Shown here: positions 53,255 to 63,709 of the stretch, in pieces
How the letters are laid out: the number at the start of each line of letters is the position of its first letter
Position numbering within the stretch: position 1 is the first letter of the stretch
From: Prostheceraeus crozeri
Lineage: Eukaryota; Platyhelminthes; Polycladida; Euryleptidae
Reading direction: 5' to 3'
Assembly (NCBI GenBank): GCA_907163375.1
Contig: CAJQUW010009206.1
Coordinates: forward strand, 39,809-103,808
DNA length: 64,000 nt
Notes under the pieces: generated by a model
The model's input: the letters and a program-made list of their open reading frames with translations, nothing else
Told to the model about the DNA's origin: nothing
Databases searched by the model: none
Translations under genes and position numbers: made by a program

Positions 53255-53278
53255 CGGAAAGTTCCAGGGCTTCACCCG
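53255..53278 (+). repeat. Double-hairpin palindrome within the polymerase region, second copy
   Basis: GGAAAGTTCCAGGGCTTCACCCG, both hairpins slightly worn. It is read in frame as SSRASPD, the same peptide as the copy at 51680. Confidence 0.7.
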
Positions 53279-55934
53279 ATTCTGAAAATTATAATTCTGA
53301 AAAAAGTGCACCTGGAAAAAGTTCAGCTGAACAAAGTAAAGAAAAATATTTATTTGAACAAAAACCATTATGTTGGGGAATGTACATTCATTCAAATTAT
53401 CCTGAATTATTTAAATCAGAATATTTACAATACTATGGTGAAGATAGTTCAGAAATGTTTACAAAGAAAGTAGAAGAATTACAAGGACGTTTTTCACAAT
53501 TGCTTGAAACAAATAAACCAATGATAACATTAACGGATGAAGAAAGAAAAGAATTTTATGATGAAATAAATTGTTATTACTGTGGAAAATGTTTTATAAA
53601 TAAATATAAAACTGGCAGAGGTAGATATATTGATAAAGTAAAAGATCATGATCATCTAAATGGATTATATAGAGTTGCAGCACATAATTCTTGTAATCTT
53701 AATGCTAACAAATTTAAATATAACTTTGTTCCTCTATATTTCTACAATGGTTCTAAATATGATTTCCATCTAGTAATGAAAGATTTATTTTCATCAGAAA
53801 AATTACATCAACAAAAAATAAATGTACTATGTAAACAAGAAGAAGAATATTTTTCAATGCAATTAGGTTGTATTAGAATTTTAGATGCATTTAGATTTTT
53901 TACTCCTTATTCATTAGATGTTATGGGAAAAACTTTGAAACCTGAACAATGTAAAATATTAAAAAAAATATAATTTAAAACCTTTAAAATTAATATTTCC
54001 GTATGAGTATATAGCCTGTGGCTCACAGTCGGAGACTGATATAACTGGAGATTTTAATTCTGTGAATAAAATTATGGAAGAAAAACAACTTCCTCAATAA
54101 ATAAATTTAAATCAACATTTAAAACAATCACAATTATCTGAAGAAGATTATGCAGAAGCTGAAAAAAATTGGAGAGAGTTAAATTGTAAAACAATGTATG
54201 ATTATACAATGAAATATCTACAGATAGATGTATTAATACTTGCTGATCTTTTTGAAAACTTTCGTGATATGTGTTTAGAATATTACGGAATAGATCCATG
54301 TTATTGTTATTCTACACCAGGTTTAACATGGTTAGCAGGATTAAAACATACAAATGTTAAACTTAAACATTATAAAGAAAATACATATGATAAATTATTA
54401 TTTTTTGAATCTGGAATTAGAGGTGGAGTTTCATCCGTTTTAGGTAATAGATATGTTAAATGTTATAATAAGAAAGTAAATCCACAAGAATATGGAATAA
54501 TGAAACCTTTATCTCCAGAAGAAAAAGAAAAAATATTAGAAATTTTTCGAACGAAACGAGAAGGAGTAGAACGTGAAAAAGCAATTGATGAATTTATGAG
54601 AGAAAACTATTTGTTATATTATGATTTTAATAGCTTATATTCTTCTTGCATGATACAAGAATTACCAACAGGTGAAATGACATGGTGTAATAATCTAGAT
54701 TATCAAAGAACATATGATGGTTAAAATAATTTTGGTTATGTATATGAAGTTGATTTAGTATACCCTGATTATATAAAAGATGCAACAAAATATTATCCTT
54801 TCTGCCCAGAAAACAAAATTCCCATTATAAAAGATTTTTCAGATTATCAAAAATCTTTAATTCCTAAGAAATATAGGCCAACAAAAAAACTTATGTTAAC
54901 ACAAAGCAATAAAGGAAAGTATGTTGTTGAAGGAAGAATGCTAGATTGGTATTTAGATCATGGAATGATTCTCACAAACATTCACCGGAAACTAGTGTAT
55001 AAAAAATCTAAATGGTTAAAAGATTATATTGAGTTCAATATTGAAAAACGCAAAATATCTAAAAGAAATAAAGATGATTTTGGAAACGTGTTCTTCAAAT
55101 TAATGAATAATGCATTTTATGGTAAGACTTTAGAAAATGTGCGTAATAGACAAAATATTGAAATAGTTTATGATAAAGATAGGTTTCAAAATTTAACAAG
55201 GAAACCTACATATAAAAGAACTACTAGATTTAGTGATGAACTATGTGCTGTACATTTACGTCGAAACAGCGTAAAACATGATAAGTTTAATTTTATAGGT
55301 TTCACTATATTAGAATTAGCTAAACTATTTATGTATAGATTTATATATGACTATTTAGCGCCTGCTTATGGCAAAAACTATAAATTACACTTTACAGATA
55401 CCGATTCTGTTTTCTTAGAATTAACAATACCGTATAATTCTACACTTGATGAAGAAATTAATAAAATAAAAGATATCATTTATCCTTCTGATTTATGTAA
55501 AGTAAAAGATGAATTAGAAGGAAATGAAGATTTCATAACAGAAGCTATATTTTTAAAATCTAAATGTCACTGTTATAATACAACTAATAATATTAAAACA
55601 CATAAAACATTAAAAGGAATTTCAAAGGCATCAGTGGCTAATCAAATAACATTTCAAGATTATAAAAATGCATTATTTAATAATGAAATAAAAACAGCAT
55701 GTAATTATAGACTTAATTCAAAAAAACATAAAATGTATTTAAAAGAAGAACATAAATTAGCATTAGATCCATTTGATGATAAAAGAAAAATTTTACCTGA
55801 TGGAATAACTACTTTACCTTTTTAATTTTCTAATTTCTAAGATAGACAAATTTGATATATACATAAAATAAAAAAATATAAAATATTATAAAATAATATA
55901 ATAATATAAAATAATATAAAATTATCATATAAAA

Positions 55935-56754
55935 ATGGATAAAGTTAGAGCTGATAATTTTAAAAGAATAAAACAATTAGACGAATTAATAAAACAAAGA
56001 AATATTATGAAAGAAAATCATCTTCAACATAGAATGACAAAAGCTGGTATTCAATCTGATATGTTTGATAAATTAAAATTAACTGAAGAAGTAAAAACTG
56101 ATTATGAAAAAAACTGTCGAGCCATTTAAAACTCTTGAAAAGGAACTTAATGAAAAACGTGTTGATATAGCGGATCCTGTACTTAAAACACTATTAGATG
56201 ACTATGGTTTATTAGAGGCAAACATAGATAAAAAATTACCAAAATCTATGTTATTCGAACATTCTACTTTCTTTTTAGATAAAAAATTATTTGCAAGATT
56301 TTATCTTGGTGGTAAAGAAATATTTCCACAACCATTACGAGGATTAATTTTTACCCCAGATAAAAAACCTATTAGTTTAGATAGAAATTTTGTTGATCTT
56401 TTAAGAGGAGCAGATTTAAAAAATTATGCTGTAGAAGATCTCATAAAATATAAAGCTATGTTTGACAGAGTTGGTGTAGTAAAATCTCTTAGACGTTATA
56501 AACAATTAGAAAATTTATTATCATCGGGAGTTAAAGTAGGGAAAGGTTTATCTGAAAAACAGAAAACAGAAACAACTATATTTTTACCAGATGATCCACA
56601 AGAATTACTAAATAGATTAAATATTTTAATATCTGCAATAAAAGAAGGACATAATTCTAGTTTCAATGAAATTCATGCTATATTGAAAAGACTGCTGGAA
56701 AAGAAGATTCTAAATGAAGAGGATTATAAAAGTGTAACGAACCGAATGTTCTAG
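55935..56754 (+). pseudogene. Unknown Polinton protein region (MDKVRADNF type)
   Basis: It opens MDKVRADNFKRIKQLDELIK, the same start as the small protein at 46.7 kb. It continues as a helical protein with the block FARFYLGGKEIFPQPLRGLI, KYKAMFDRVGVVKSLRRYKQ and DDPQELLNRLNILISAIKEG. The position between polymerase and penton gene, and the size, recall the uncharacterised PY-type proteins of Polintons, but I cannot confirm this. It is broken about once. A double-hairpin palindrome overlaps its end. Confidence 0.5.
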
Positions 56755-56765
56755 GGCTTCGCCCG
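56738..56765 (+). repeat. Double-hairpin palindrome at a gene end
   Basis: CGAACCGAATGTTC followed by TAGGGCTTCGCCCG. The TAG inside the element supplies the stop codon of the preceding frame. Confidence 0.85.
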
Positions 56766-56879
56766 TAGCTGAAATATGTTGTTTCTAATTTTTATCTATG
56801 ATTTTTATCTATGATTTTTATTTATGATTTTTATCTACGATTTTTATCTATAATATTTATTTAAAATTTTAACTAAAAA

Positions 56880-57668
56880 ATGTGTTCAGCAGATTTAGAC
56901 AAAATTAATAATCATTTAGAAAATTTGACAGAGATTTTGGGTTCATCAAAATTTAGTACGACGTTAAAAATTATAACAACTACTTCATCACACACTTGTA
57001 ATTTAGAACCCATTCTACATTTGGAACAAAATAAAAATTATCAAATTGCATTGACTAGTTTCTCCACATTTAACACTATTCAAAACGTTATCCAAGATGT
57101 GAATGATCAATTTAGATATTCTACTGATAAAGGCAAAACATGGAAAATATTAACTTTTCTTCCTGGTTCTTACGAAGTTGAAACAATATCAAATGAAATT
57201 AAGAGACATTTAGGTATACCATTTAAAGATAAGAAACAATTACATTTTGCAGTTGAACCGGCAGTTAATAAATTTTCTCTTACTTTAGACGAAAATCATC
57301 AAGTTGATTTTAATCATGATAGATCATTGTCAAAGCTATTAGGATTTAATAAACAAACCTATAGTCAAGGTTATCATTTAGGTGAGAAGATTCCAAAAAT
57401 AACTGAAATAAATTTAAATTGTTGTACATTGTGACATTATTGAAGGAGGATATATAAATGGTAAATTATCAAATTTAATATTCAGTTTTCCAGCTTTTAC
57501 TGTACCAATTGGTTATAGATTAAATGTAATTCCACAAACATTAATATATTTTCCTATTACAAGAAAAACTATTAACAACATTAACATGAGAATCACTGAT
57601 GAAAAAGGACAAGAAATAAATTTTGGAGGTGAAGAGATTATGATAGATCTTTTGGTTCGGGAGGTATA
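56880..57668 (+). pseudogene. Penton-like minor capsid protein (Polinton mCP)
   Basis: The region encodes the single jelly-roll vertex protein: YQIALTSFSTFNTIQNVIQD, then RYSTDKGKTWKILTFLPGSY and EVETISNEIKRHL, then RSLSKLLGFNKQTYSQGYHL, followed by a C-terminal part with YINGKLSNLIF and IPQTLIYFPI. These blocks and their order match Polinton penton-like proteins of about 250 residues. It is followed by the packaging ATPase. It carries about one break. Confidence 0.8.
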
Positions 57669-57822
57669 AACTCCTACGCGAAGCTAGAGAAGTTTAATTT
57701 TTTTTATCATTTTCATTATTAATCTTATTAATCTCATTAATCTTATTATTAGAAACAAAAAAAATAAACTTAAATTAAAATTTTATTTTTATTTTTTTGT
57801 TTCTAAAAACACTAATTCAATA

Positions 57823-58611
57823 ATGGATGAATTTATTACTTTAAAAATGAATGAAATGACTTTAAATAAAAAAAAACTTAAATTTAATCATCATCCAAAT
57901 TCATCTAATAAAGTTTTAGCAGTTATTTGCGGAAGATCAGGATGTGGAAAAACATATCTATTATTTAAAATTTTAACGACTCCAAATTTTTTAGATTATA
58001 ACAATCTTATAATTTATACAACAACAGCAGAACAACCCGTCTATCAATTTTTAAAATATGGATTTGAAAATAATCTTACAAAAACAGCAATTGCTTCTCT
58101 ATTCGAAGAATACGAAAAATCTGAATATGAAGAAGAAATAAATTTGTGGTGTGAAGAAGCAGCAAAAAATAAACAATTAGTTGAATCCAATAAAAATAAG
58201 CATATAAAAATACAATTAATAGATGATAGTGGTAATATGCAAGATCCTAGTAAACTAGATAAAACAATGAAACATTGTGTAATTTTTGATGATTGTGTTA
58301 ATGACAGAAATCAGTCAGTTCAAAGAAATTATTTCACAAGAGGTAGACATAATAACTGTAGTGTATTTTATTTGACACAAAGTATGTATTCATTAGATGG
58401 AAGTGTTATTAGAAAGAATGCAAATATATTTATACTATTTGAAATAAATGCAAGAAACTTAAGTGATTTGTTAAGAGATTTATGTATAAGAGATAAAGAT
58501 GAATTTAAACAATCGTGTAATAATGCTTGGTCAAAAGATTATGGATTTATCACAATTAATATTGATAAAAAAATTCATGAAAGAGTTATCGAACAATTGT
58601 TTACCGAGTAA
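57823..58611 (+). CDS. DNA-packaging ATPase (Polinton ATP, A32-like)
   Basis: This 262-residue protein has Walker A VICGRSGCGKTYLLFKIL (about residue 40) and Walker B HCVIFDDCVND (about 165). The family motif follows: NYFTRGRHNNCSVFYLTQSM, with the sensor Gln, then RKNANIFILFEINARN. Length and motifs match the FtsK/HerA-like ATPases that pump DNA into Polinton capsids. It lies in the usual place near the penton gene. The frame looks whole. Confidence 0.88.
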   Translation: MDEFITLKMNEMTLNKKKLKFNHHPNSSNKVLAVICGRSGCGKTYLLFKILTTPNFLDYNNLIIYTTTAEQPVYQFLKYGFENNLTKTAIASLFEEYEKSEYEEEINLWCEEAAKNKQLVESNKNKHIKIQLIDDSGNMQDPSKLDKTMKHCVIFDDCVNDRNQSVQRNYFTRGRHNNCSVFYLTQSMYSLDGSVIRKNANIFILFEINARNLSDLLRDLCIRDKDEFKQSCNNAWSKDYGFITINIDKKIHERVIEQLFTE

Positions 58612-58689
58612 TAAAAATATACAAATATAATGTTTTAATATTTTATTTTTTATTATCAGCTTTAATTTTATCTATTTTTTTAAAATATA

Positions 58690-58885
58690 ATATTTGAATT
58701 TTGTGGTAACATTGGTATACAGCAAAAACATTTTACTGAACAAATTATTTTTTTATTGCTTTGTCGTTTGTAATCTTTTCGTTTAAAGTTTTCACGTTTA
58801 AAGTTTTCACGTTTAAAATTTTCTCGTTTAAAATTTTCTCGTATTAAGTTTTGTTTAATAAAGTTTTGTCTAATAAATTTTTTAG
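58690..58885 (-). repeat. 15-bp repeats, read as ENFKR on the minus strand
   Basis: Five 15-bp units (CGTTTAAAGTTTTCA and variants) run from about 58780 to 58854. On the minus strand they give the pentapeptide ENFKR four times in an open frame without an initiating Met. This may be a tail of the adjacent terminal-repeat gene region or simple slippage. Confidence 0.5.
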
Positions 58886-58892
58886 CTATTCT

Positions 58893-59634
58893 AAAAAAAT
58901 TTTATCATTTTCTTCATTAAAAATTTTATCATCAATAAAAGTTTTACCATCACTAGAAATTTTACCATCCTTTTTATTTTTATCATTAACTTTTTCTGTC
59001 TGTGATTGAAATGATATTTGATTTACTTCATTAGCTATTTGATCAAATTTTTCAATCTCATCTAACGTAATAACATTATCATCACATACTCTTTGAAAGT
59101 AGTAGTGTAGTGTAGTTTATCATAGACTTCTTTAATATGTAAATGCTTAGTTTTTAATGATTTTCGTTTCTTAGTTATTAAAGATTTATCTAACATTGTA
59201 ACAAGTGAAGTTGCAAAACACCCGTACCTGTTAAAGCTGTAGCAACTACTGGAATTACTAAAACACCTGAAGATATAACAATTGTTAAAGCACCAAAACT
59301 TATTGTTAAGAATATGCCAATTCCTTGTGTTACATTCTTAACTTTAGTCCATCTCTTTCTTAACTTTTTATAATGCTCTAATCTTAATAATAATTGAGAT
59401 TCTTTATCTTTCATATACCTAACTCTATCTTTGTGTTTTTCAATATTTAATTCACTTATTTTTAATTGAGATAACGAAGGATATATTCTTGAGGTTCCTT
59501 CCACTTTTGTTTTCTTCCATTTCTGAAGTTCCTTCCATTTTTGTTTCATCCATTTCTGAAGTTCCTTCCACTTTTGTTTCTTCCATTTTTAAAGAAATAT
59601 TTTTAACGGGCGAGCCTGAACCTTCGGTTCGCAA
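58893..59634 (-). pseudogene. Terminal-repeat membrane protein, right copy
   Basis: This is the fuller copy of the gene at 40155: the same basic coil (KHKDRVRYMKDKESQLLLRL), then an extra hydrophobic segment (GIFLTISFGALTIVISSGVL, VIPVVATAL), then a Lys-rich stretch and an acidic tail including ITLDEIEKFDQIANE. It crosses the inner edge of the terminal repeat. Two-helix membrane proteins of this plan occur near the ends of cnidarian and echinoderm-type Polintons as far as I recall. It is broken about twice. Role unknown. Confidence 0.55.
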
Positions 59635-60145
59635 GTCACATGATATATTTTAAAAACCTGAAAAATGGATAAAATTCATGAATTTGAAATTCTCAACTTT
59701 TATGATTTTCGGTGTCCTAGAACGGTCATGATTTAAGCAATGAAAATCGAACCGAAGGTTCTAGGGCTTCGCCCGATTGTAATTCTCAAATTTGAGATAC
59801 TCAACTTTTATAATTTTTGGTGTCCTGGAACGGTCATGATTTTGAGGGTGAAAATTGTAATTCTCAAATTTGAGATTTTGAAAAATTTGAAAATTGAGTA
59901 CTTTTAAAAACGACATAAATTCATGAATTTAGTCCCTTTTTCAGGTTTTTAAGACCTAAATTCATGAATTTATGTCGTTTTTAAAAGTACCATTTTTGAA
60001 AAAAATGGTACTTTTTGAATGAACCAAATTCATGAATTTAGGTCTTAAAAACCTGAAAAAGGGACTAAATTCATGAATTTATGTCGTTTTTAAAAGTACT
60101 ATTTTTTTTGATTTTATGGTGTCCTGGTCCGGTCTTCCCATTACT
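59235..60145 (-). repeat. Polinton right terminal inverted repeat
   Basis: Complement of 39591-40445 with a few small indels, ending TCCCATTACT before the CACCTC duplication. It contains mirrored copies of both terminal double-hairpin palindromes (59607-59631 and 59748-59775) and the same internal self-complementary block. Confidence 0.92.
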
Positions 60146-60796
60146 CACCTCCACAGTCCATAGTGGTCAGCAATCACATAGTGGAAGTTGTCCCAAACTT
60201 CATCTATCTGGGTCGAAGATTGGCAGGCGAAGTGGTATTGACGAAGAACTGGCTCGAAGAAGAGCTCTAGCAAATGATGTGCTCAGAAGACTTTGGAGAC
60301 ATCGGAATATCAGCAACCGGACCAAAATGAGAATATATAACGCGAGTGTTCTTTCGGTTTTGCTTTATGGCTCCGAAACCTGGCCTCTTTCCGCAACGCA
60401 AGATGGAAGGACTATGGGCTTTGACAACCGATGCCAACGCCGAGTACTCAACATCAGATGGCAAGAGCGTATCACCAACGACGAAGTGCGCAGACGCACA
60501 CTCCAACCGCCGTTACCACGCCTTCTAGCTCAACGGTGCATGCGTTGGCTGGGGCACATGCTCCGCATGCCTAGTGAACTGCCAACGAAACGTGTGCTCG
60601 ATTTCAATCCGACAGCCTCTGGATGGAGAAGACCTCGAGGGCGCCCACACACACGATGGATGGACGTGGTTGTCGAAGATCTCAATCAACTCGGTATCTC
60701 CATGGATCACGCATCGGAGTTGGCCCTAGATCAACCATCTTGGAGACGAATGGTGTCAAGAGCGACCTCAACGCCTCACAGGCACGAGTCATAGGC
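60146..60796 (+). mobile_element. LINE fragment, right part
   Basis: It continues the LINE cut by the Polinton: VEVVPNFIYLGRRL, then after a frame change GIDEELARRRALANDVLRRL and VLSVLLYGSETWPLSATQDG, then FDNRCQRRVLNIRWQERITN and RWLGHMLRMPSELPTKRVLD, GRPHTRWMDVVVEDL. This is the C-terminal domain of a widespread non-LTR reverse transcriptase family. It stops at 60794, followed by TAGGCAGGTAGGCAG, a likely microsatellite-like 3' tail. Confidence 0.85.
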
Positions 60797-60814
60797 AGGT
60801 AGGCAGATATTTTG

Positions 60815-61200
60815 CAAAATAAGCCCCGCCAAAATGTTAACCCCCGCCACCTGATAGAACGAGTTGAAAGTGTCATTTGGTGGCCATTGTTGCATAACGT
60901 TGCTGATGGATCACCCAGTGACTTTGCCAAAAACACATTGCCTTAATTGCCGGCTGCTTGTCATGAACGCGAGTCGAAAGAGTTTAAAAGTTTATTAAAG
61001 GCTTTACGTGCAAACGTGGAGCATTTTTGCACAAAATGAGTCTAGATGCGGATAAAGAAATATTCCAATATCTCGGCATTAGACGTGCGTTTAAATATTC
61101 ATACTTCTAGACATCATACATAGGTCAAGGTTGTGTGCGTGCATTAAATTGGAGCTGAGAAAAAAGTGGCGGGGCTTGACTTTTTGCGCGTGCATTTTTT
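60815..61200. repeat. Possible short element with GC-rich inverted ends
   Basis: AAGCCCCGCC at 60821-60830 and its exact complement GGCGGGGCTT at 61168-61177 enclose about 340 bp without a gene; AAAA-rich flanks extend the match loosely. No target duplication is seen, so this is only a candidate. Confidence 0.3.
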
Positions 61201-63709
61201 GCATTAGTGGCAGGTTTTTCTGGAAAAAATCCAAAACATGGTTTCCTAATTTATCATTGTCCGCACATTGTAAGCGTAGGCTTTCTCTGGAGTAGAAGTG
61301 TTCCGGAAATTCGAATTATTCTAGAATTAAGGGTATTGAATCTATTTCATTTGCTTCTGATAATGAATATATTTTAATTGCAAGCACAAACTGCTGGCAA
61401 CGACATGGAAATTATGCACAAATAGTTCTACCTAGCTATAGTTCTACCGTGGATGATGCTTGTAGAAAGAACTTTTTGACTGCGCAATGTGACTGCCCAA
61501 CACATATTTTGCATTGAGACAAATCAACAACAGGCCACGTTCAAGTCACTATCAATTTGTGTGGACCTAGAGCGTTTCTTTGCATGATAAACAGAACTTT
61601 CCCTCTTGTTGCTTACGTGCATTCTTTTACAAAATTTCACCAGATATTCTGCCTGTTTTTTTTTACTACAACCTTTCCATTGTTTACGCATGTATATTCT
61701 GTTATAATCCGTCAAACGTCATTTTGGTTGTGTTAAAGTACATTAACCTTCTGTAATGTTGATCAGAATATTGTAATAATTAGACAGAGCGTTATGTCGA
61801 GACAACCATTCACTATTCCAAAATACATCAAGCCCCAAATATCATGACATTTAAAAGGGCATCAAAATTCATAATAACCATCTTGTCGATGTAGCCTATT
61901 GACCTTCCACTTCAAATACGAGATGCTGAACTATAATATTTTGCAGATCAATGTGTTTGATGCAACGCTTAATAGGAAGAGGCTTGCAAAATTAAGGCTT
62001 AATTCAGATATATGCGCATTCAATTATGCTACCATTTGCCTCTGTTCATCTTCCATTTTTTGTTCACCGACCGACTATCACTATTATGCAGCCTGCAAAC
62101 TAACACATCCTTATCAAGGTGCTACTAGAAATTGTTTGTTTTCTATCTCTAGAAATTTGAATCTCAATAATCATGTAACATTTACCATAGCATGGTGACC
62201 TGTCATGTTTCTGTTTCATAAAGGAAAAATGTTGATCAAAAATTTGTGAAGCATCAAGATTACAGACTTCAAGATATCCATGTTCGGAGGTAATTATGAG
62301 AGACATCCGTGTACAGAGGTAATTATGGAAATTATTAACCTCTTCTGAGACACATCTACAGCATGCATTATGACCATAGAAATTAATAATACCATAGAGT
62401 AATATAATAGTGCACTATTATCCACTTCTATGATTATAACAGATCTGGATGATCACTCAGGCCTAACGGTTAATAAGTTCTATAATTACCTCAAAACATT
62501 CATTGTCTATTACATAATGATATTATCAACCGACATCAGACAACAAAGTAGTTTGTATTGCATAATTTCATATCACCATCTGGATCAGCTGATATCAAGT
62601 AACATCAACCGCTTGACAATCGATGGAGAAAGTAGGCATACCATAGATAGAAGTGCCATAGTATTGAAAGTTATCTATGTAATCAATCAACACCATTCAT
62701 GGAAATTAAAAATACCATAAAAAGTCCTAAAATGGAAATTGCATGAAAATTATGGCACACTCTGGGGGAACTTAGTTGGGGCAAAAAATGTAAATTGTAC
62801 GAGCTGGTTTCCTTGTTTTCTGATTAGCATTTATGTTTATGAAGCCAATTTGTGATCTGGATTGTTACTCCTTGTCTAAAGATCATGTACACAAAAGCAA
62901 TAATGAATTGACGAAATACTGCGGCGACAGGATGGACAAAGAAGGAAATTTTCTAAAACGTCTTGTACGTCTGTCATTTTGAAATATCGCTCCTATAATC
63001 TATCATGAGTATAATCAGACACATATGCAACATGTAATGTCGATTTATAGATCATGCATTACTCCAGCTTGAAATCTGAGGCCAAAAAAATCTTCGATTA
63101 CCCATTTTACTCTAAAGGGTTCTCCTGTTCATCATATTTGAACAATTTTCAAAATCTTTGCATGCTTTCGAATATCAGCTTCGAAAATATCATCACACTA
63201 TGTCACATGAGTCATTCAATGATTAATTGAAAAATTCCAGCAAATTTTCATTTATCTGAGAAACGATTGTAGGTAAAGAAGCTTTCAGTGTGTTTACTCC
63301 AGAAAAGTACTAGGTTTCTTAACCGCTTGAAGGAGAAATTATCCAATAATTAGACTTTCTATCTGTGAATTCTTCAGATGTTCATTACAACAACGCACAC
63401 TGACCACTTTCAATTATGACTTTGTGAACCAATTTTTAAATCACATTCCAATATTGAAAAATTGGGAAATAGTTGTCAGTGACTGCTACAAATAGACACA
63501 ATATATTAATCCATGGAATAGTTGGATATTTCACATGAAAACAATACCACCATCTCACTTAAAATTCTCTGCATGAAAATCCTGTAATTTTTTGTCAACA
63601 ACTTCACAACGAACTTGACAAATAGTTTGACTATTGAACAATGTTTTAGGTCGAATTGATGTACAAACCATAGATTTTTCCATGTGCCATCATTGTACAT
63701 AGACAAGAT
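61200..63709. other. Gene-free stretch
   Basis: No gene, RNA or repeat is supported. The open frames here are short and motif-free. Confidence 0.4.

Larger units (their letters stand above)
51345..55825 (+). pseudogene. Protein-primed DNA polymerase B (Polinton pPolB), broken
   Basis: The region starts with a C2H2-type finger (FYCNLCKKKLQTKRSYQSHL). It includes a long N-terminal domain, a second zinc motif (FPCLQCMTSFRTLEEMNRHL), the exonuclease motif TIYCDFEAYN, a Cys-rich HNH-like insert (YYCGKCF...KDHDHLNGLYRVAAHNSC), polymerase A motif YYDFNSLYSSCM, B motif KLMNNAFYGKTLENVR and C motif HFTDTDSVFLEL. The total length fits Polinton polymerases. Polymerases of this class replicate linear element ends from a bound protein. 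About four breaks interrupt it. Two double-hairpin palindromes lie inside. Confidence 0.92.
39591..60145. mobile_element. Polinton/Maverick (adintovirus-like) fossil, 20.6 kb
   Basis: The element starts AGTAATGGGA and ends TCCCATTACT. Its long terminal inverted repeats are flanked by a perfect 6-bp duplication CACCTC (39585-39590 and 60146-60151), both Polinton hallmarks. Parts in order: terminal-repeat gene, unknown ORF, cysteine protease, integrase with PLA2-like region, minor virion-like protein, major capsid protein, second minor virion-like protein, fibre-like protein, zinc-finger protein, membrane-anchored ATPase, DNA polymerase B, penton-like protein, packaging ATPase, terminal-repeat gene. 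The left half is mostly minus strand, the right half mostly plus. All core genes are recognisable, but there are roughly six to ten breaks in total. The close match of the terminal repeats suggests a moderately young insertion. Confidence 0.97.

Noticed and set aside
58690-58885. Separate gene with ENFKR repeats
   Set aside because: No start codon and an upstream stop; kept only as a repeat.
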